A stretch of 23,453 bases of DNA from CALBZH01 sp964538515 (GTDB lineage Bacteria > Desulfobacterota > Syntrophobacteria > Syntrophobacterales > Syntrophobacteraceae). The DNA is taken from the NCBI GenBank assembly GCA_964538515.1, contig CAZIEW010000082.1, positions 1 through 23,453 of the forward strand, written 5' to 3'. The notes under the pieces are model-generated. The model saw only the letters and a program-made list of their open reading frames with translations. It was not told the DNA's origin and did no database searches. The translations under genes and the position numbers were made by a program. The number at the start of each line of letters is the position of its first letter. The first letter of the stretch is position 1. Positions 23,280 to 23,453 of this stretch are shown piece after piece.

Positions 23280-23393
23280 CTAGTGCCCCGTCAAAGTAAT
23301 TATGCCGGGTAAGAGACACCCCTCCCCCCAACATTCAAGGGGGAGGTTGGGGGGAGGTAATGACCCGGCACAATCGATTTGACAGATCACTAG
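23280..23393. repeat. MITE-like palindromic element bounded by CTAG
   Basis: The two ends form an imperfect inverted repeat of about 31 bases. Both share CTAGTG, GTCAAA, ATT and TGCCGGGT at the same spacing when read inward from each end. Inside, CCTCCCCCCAAC (23321-23332) and GTTGGGGGGAGG (23346-23357) make a perfect 12-base stem with a 13-base loop. There is no room for a coding gene. CTAG at both outer ends could be a target duplication of the YTAR type made by IS5-like transposases. This looks like a miniature non-autonomous element, but relatives elsewhere in the genome cannot be checked here. Confidence 0.6.
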
Positions 23394-23453
23394 CTCATCA
23401 TCGGATCAGGTGGTCGGAGGGGTATGCTGCCGCGATTGAAACCTTCTTGCGGC

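Noticed and set aside
23167..23334. N-terminal extension of the NifU-domain protein
   Set aside because: It passes through the palindromic repeat and the predicted promoter, whereas ATG 23166 has a perfect Shine-Dalgarno.
23390..23453. Possible 3' end of a minus-strand gene stopping in the CTAG at the repeat border
   Set aside because: Only about 20 codons are visible and no family is recognisable. It cannot be told from chance without sequence beyond the window.

Overview
The window looks like a chromosomal segment from a Gram-negative anaerobe of the Desulfobacterota (the former sulfate-reducing and syntrophic deltaproteobacteria). Three things suggest this. Two small-distribution families that I associate with that phylum are present: a PxxKW cysteine-rich protein and a DUF6178 protein. 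There is a four-subunit-type pyruvate:ferredoxin oxidoreductase alpha/beta pair. The gene order xseA-xseB-ispA-dxs-tlyA is common there. No tRNA, rRNA, CRISPR array, prophage or intact insertion sequence was seen. This is mostly core genome, with interest in the regulatory sites, some incomplete gene sets and one MITE-like repeat.

Layout. (1) Positions 1-5546, minus strand: pilB, pilC and a PilS-type sensor kinase run leftwards into groES and the start of groEL (cut by the window edge). groESL has its own sigma70 promoter overlapped by a CIRCE operator, so HrcA control is expected. pilT and pilR, frequent neighbours of pilB/C/S, are absent from this run. A possible sigma54 promoter lies about 217 bases upstream of pilB. 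(2) Positions 5547-6014: a gene-free divergent region holding that sigma54 candidate and a strong sigma70 promoter facing right. (3) Positions 6015-8722, plus strand: a PxxKW cysteine-rich protein, a large hairpin, then porA-porB, without the gamma and delta subunits nearby. (4) Positions 8782-14679, minus strand: DUF6178, DUF1015, a TrmN6-like methyltransferase, an SDR with a non-canonical active site, and fabH. A bidirectional hairpin terminator separates fabH from porB. (5) Positions 14778-22800, plus strand: an OppB/OppC-type permease pair, exonuclease VII (xseA, xseB), ispA, dxs, tlyA and rlmH. Spacing is tight or overlapping apart from a 176-base gap before ispA. (6) Positions 22853-23453: a GC-rich hairpin between convergent rlmH and a small NifU-domain protein on the minus strand, then a MITE-like palindromic element of about 114 bp bounded by CTAG.

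How the genes work together. pilB and pilC supply the assembly motor and inner-membrane platform of a type IV pilus, with a membrane sensor kinase that probably tunes it. PorAB interconverts pyruvate and acetyl-CoA with ferredoxin. FabH starts fatty acid synthesis from acetyl-CoA. Dxs and IspA make isoprenoid precursors starting from pyruvate and glyceraldehyde-3-phosphate. TlyA, RlmH and the TrmN6-like enzyme modify RNA. I do not see a clearly new multigene system. The best leads are the PxxKW protein next to an incomplete PFOR locus, the SDR lacking the catalytic Tyr and Lys, the conserved DUF6178 and DUF1015 genes, and the terminal MITE-like repeat.
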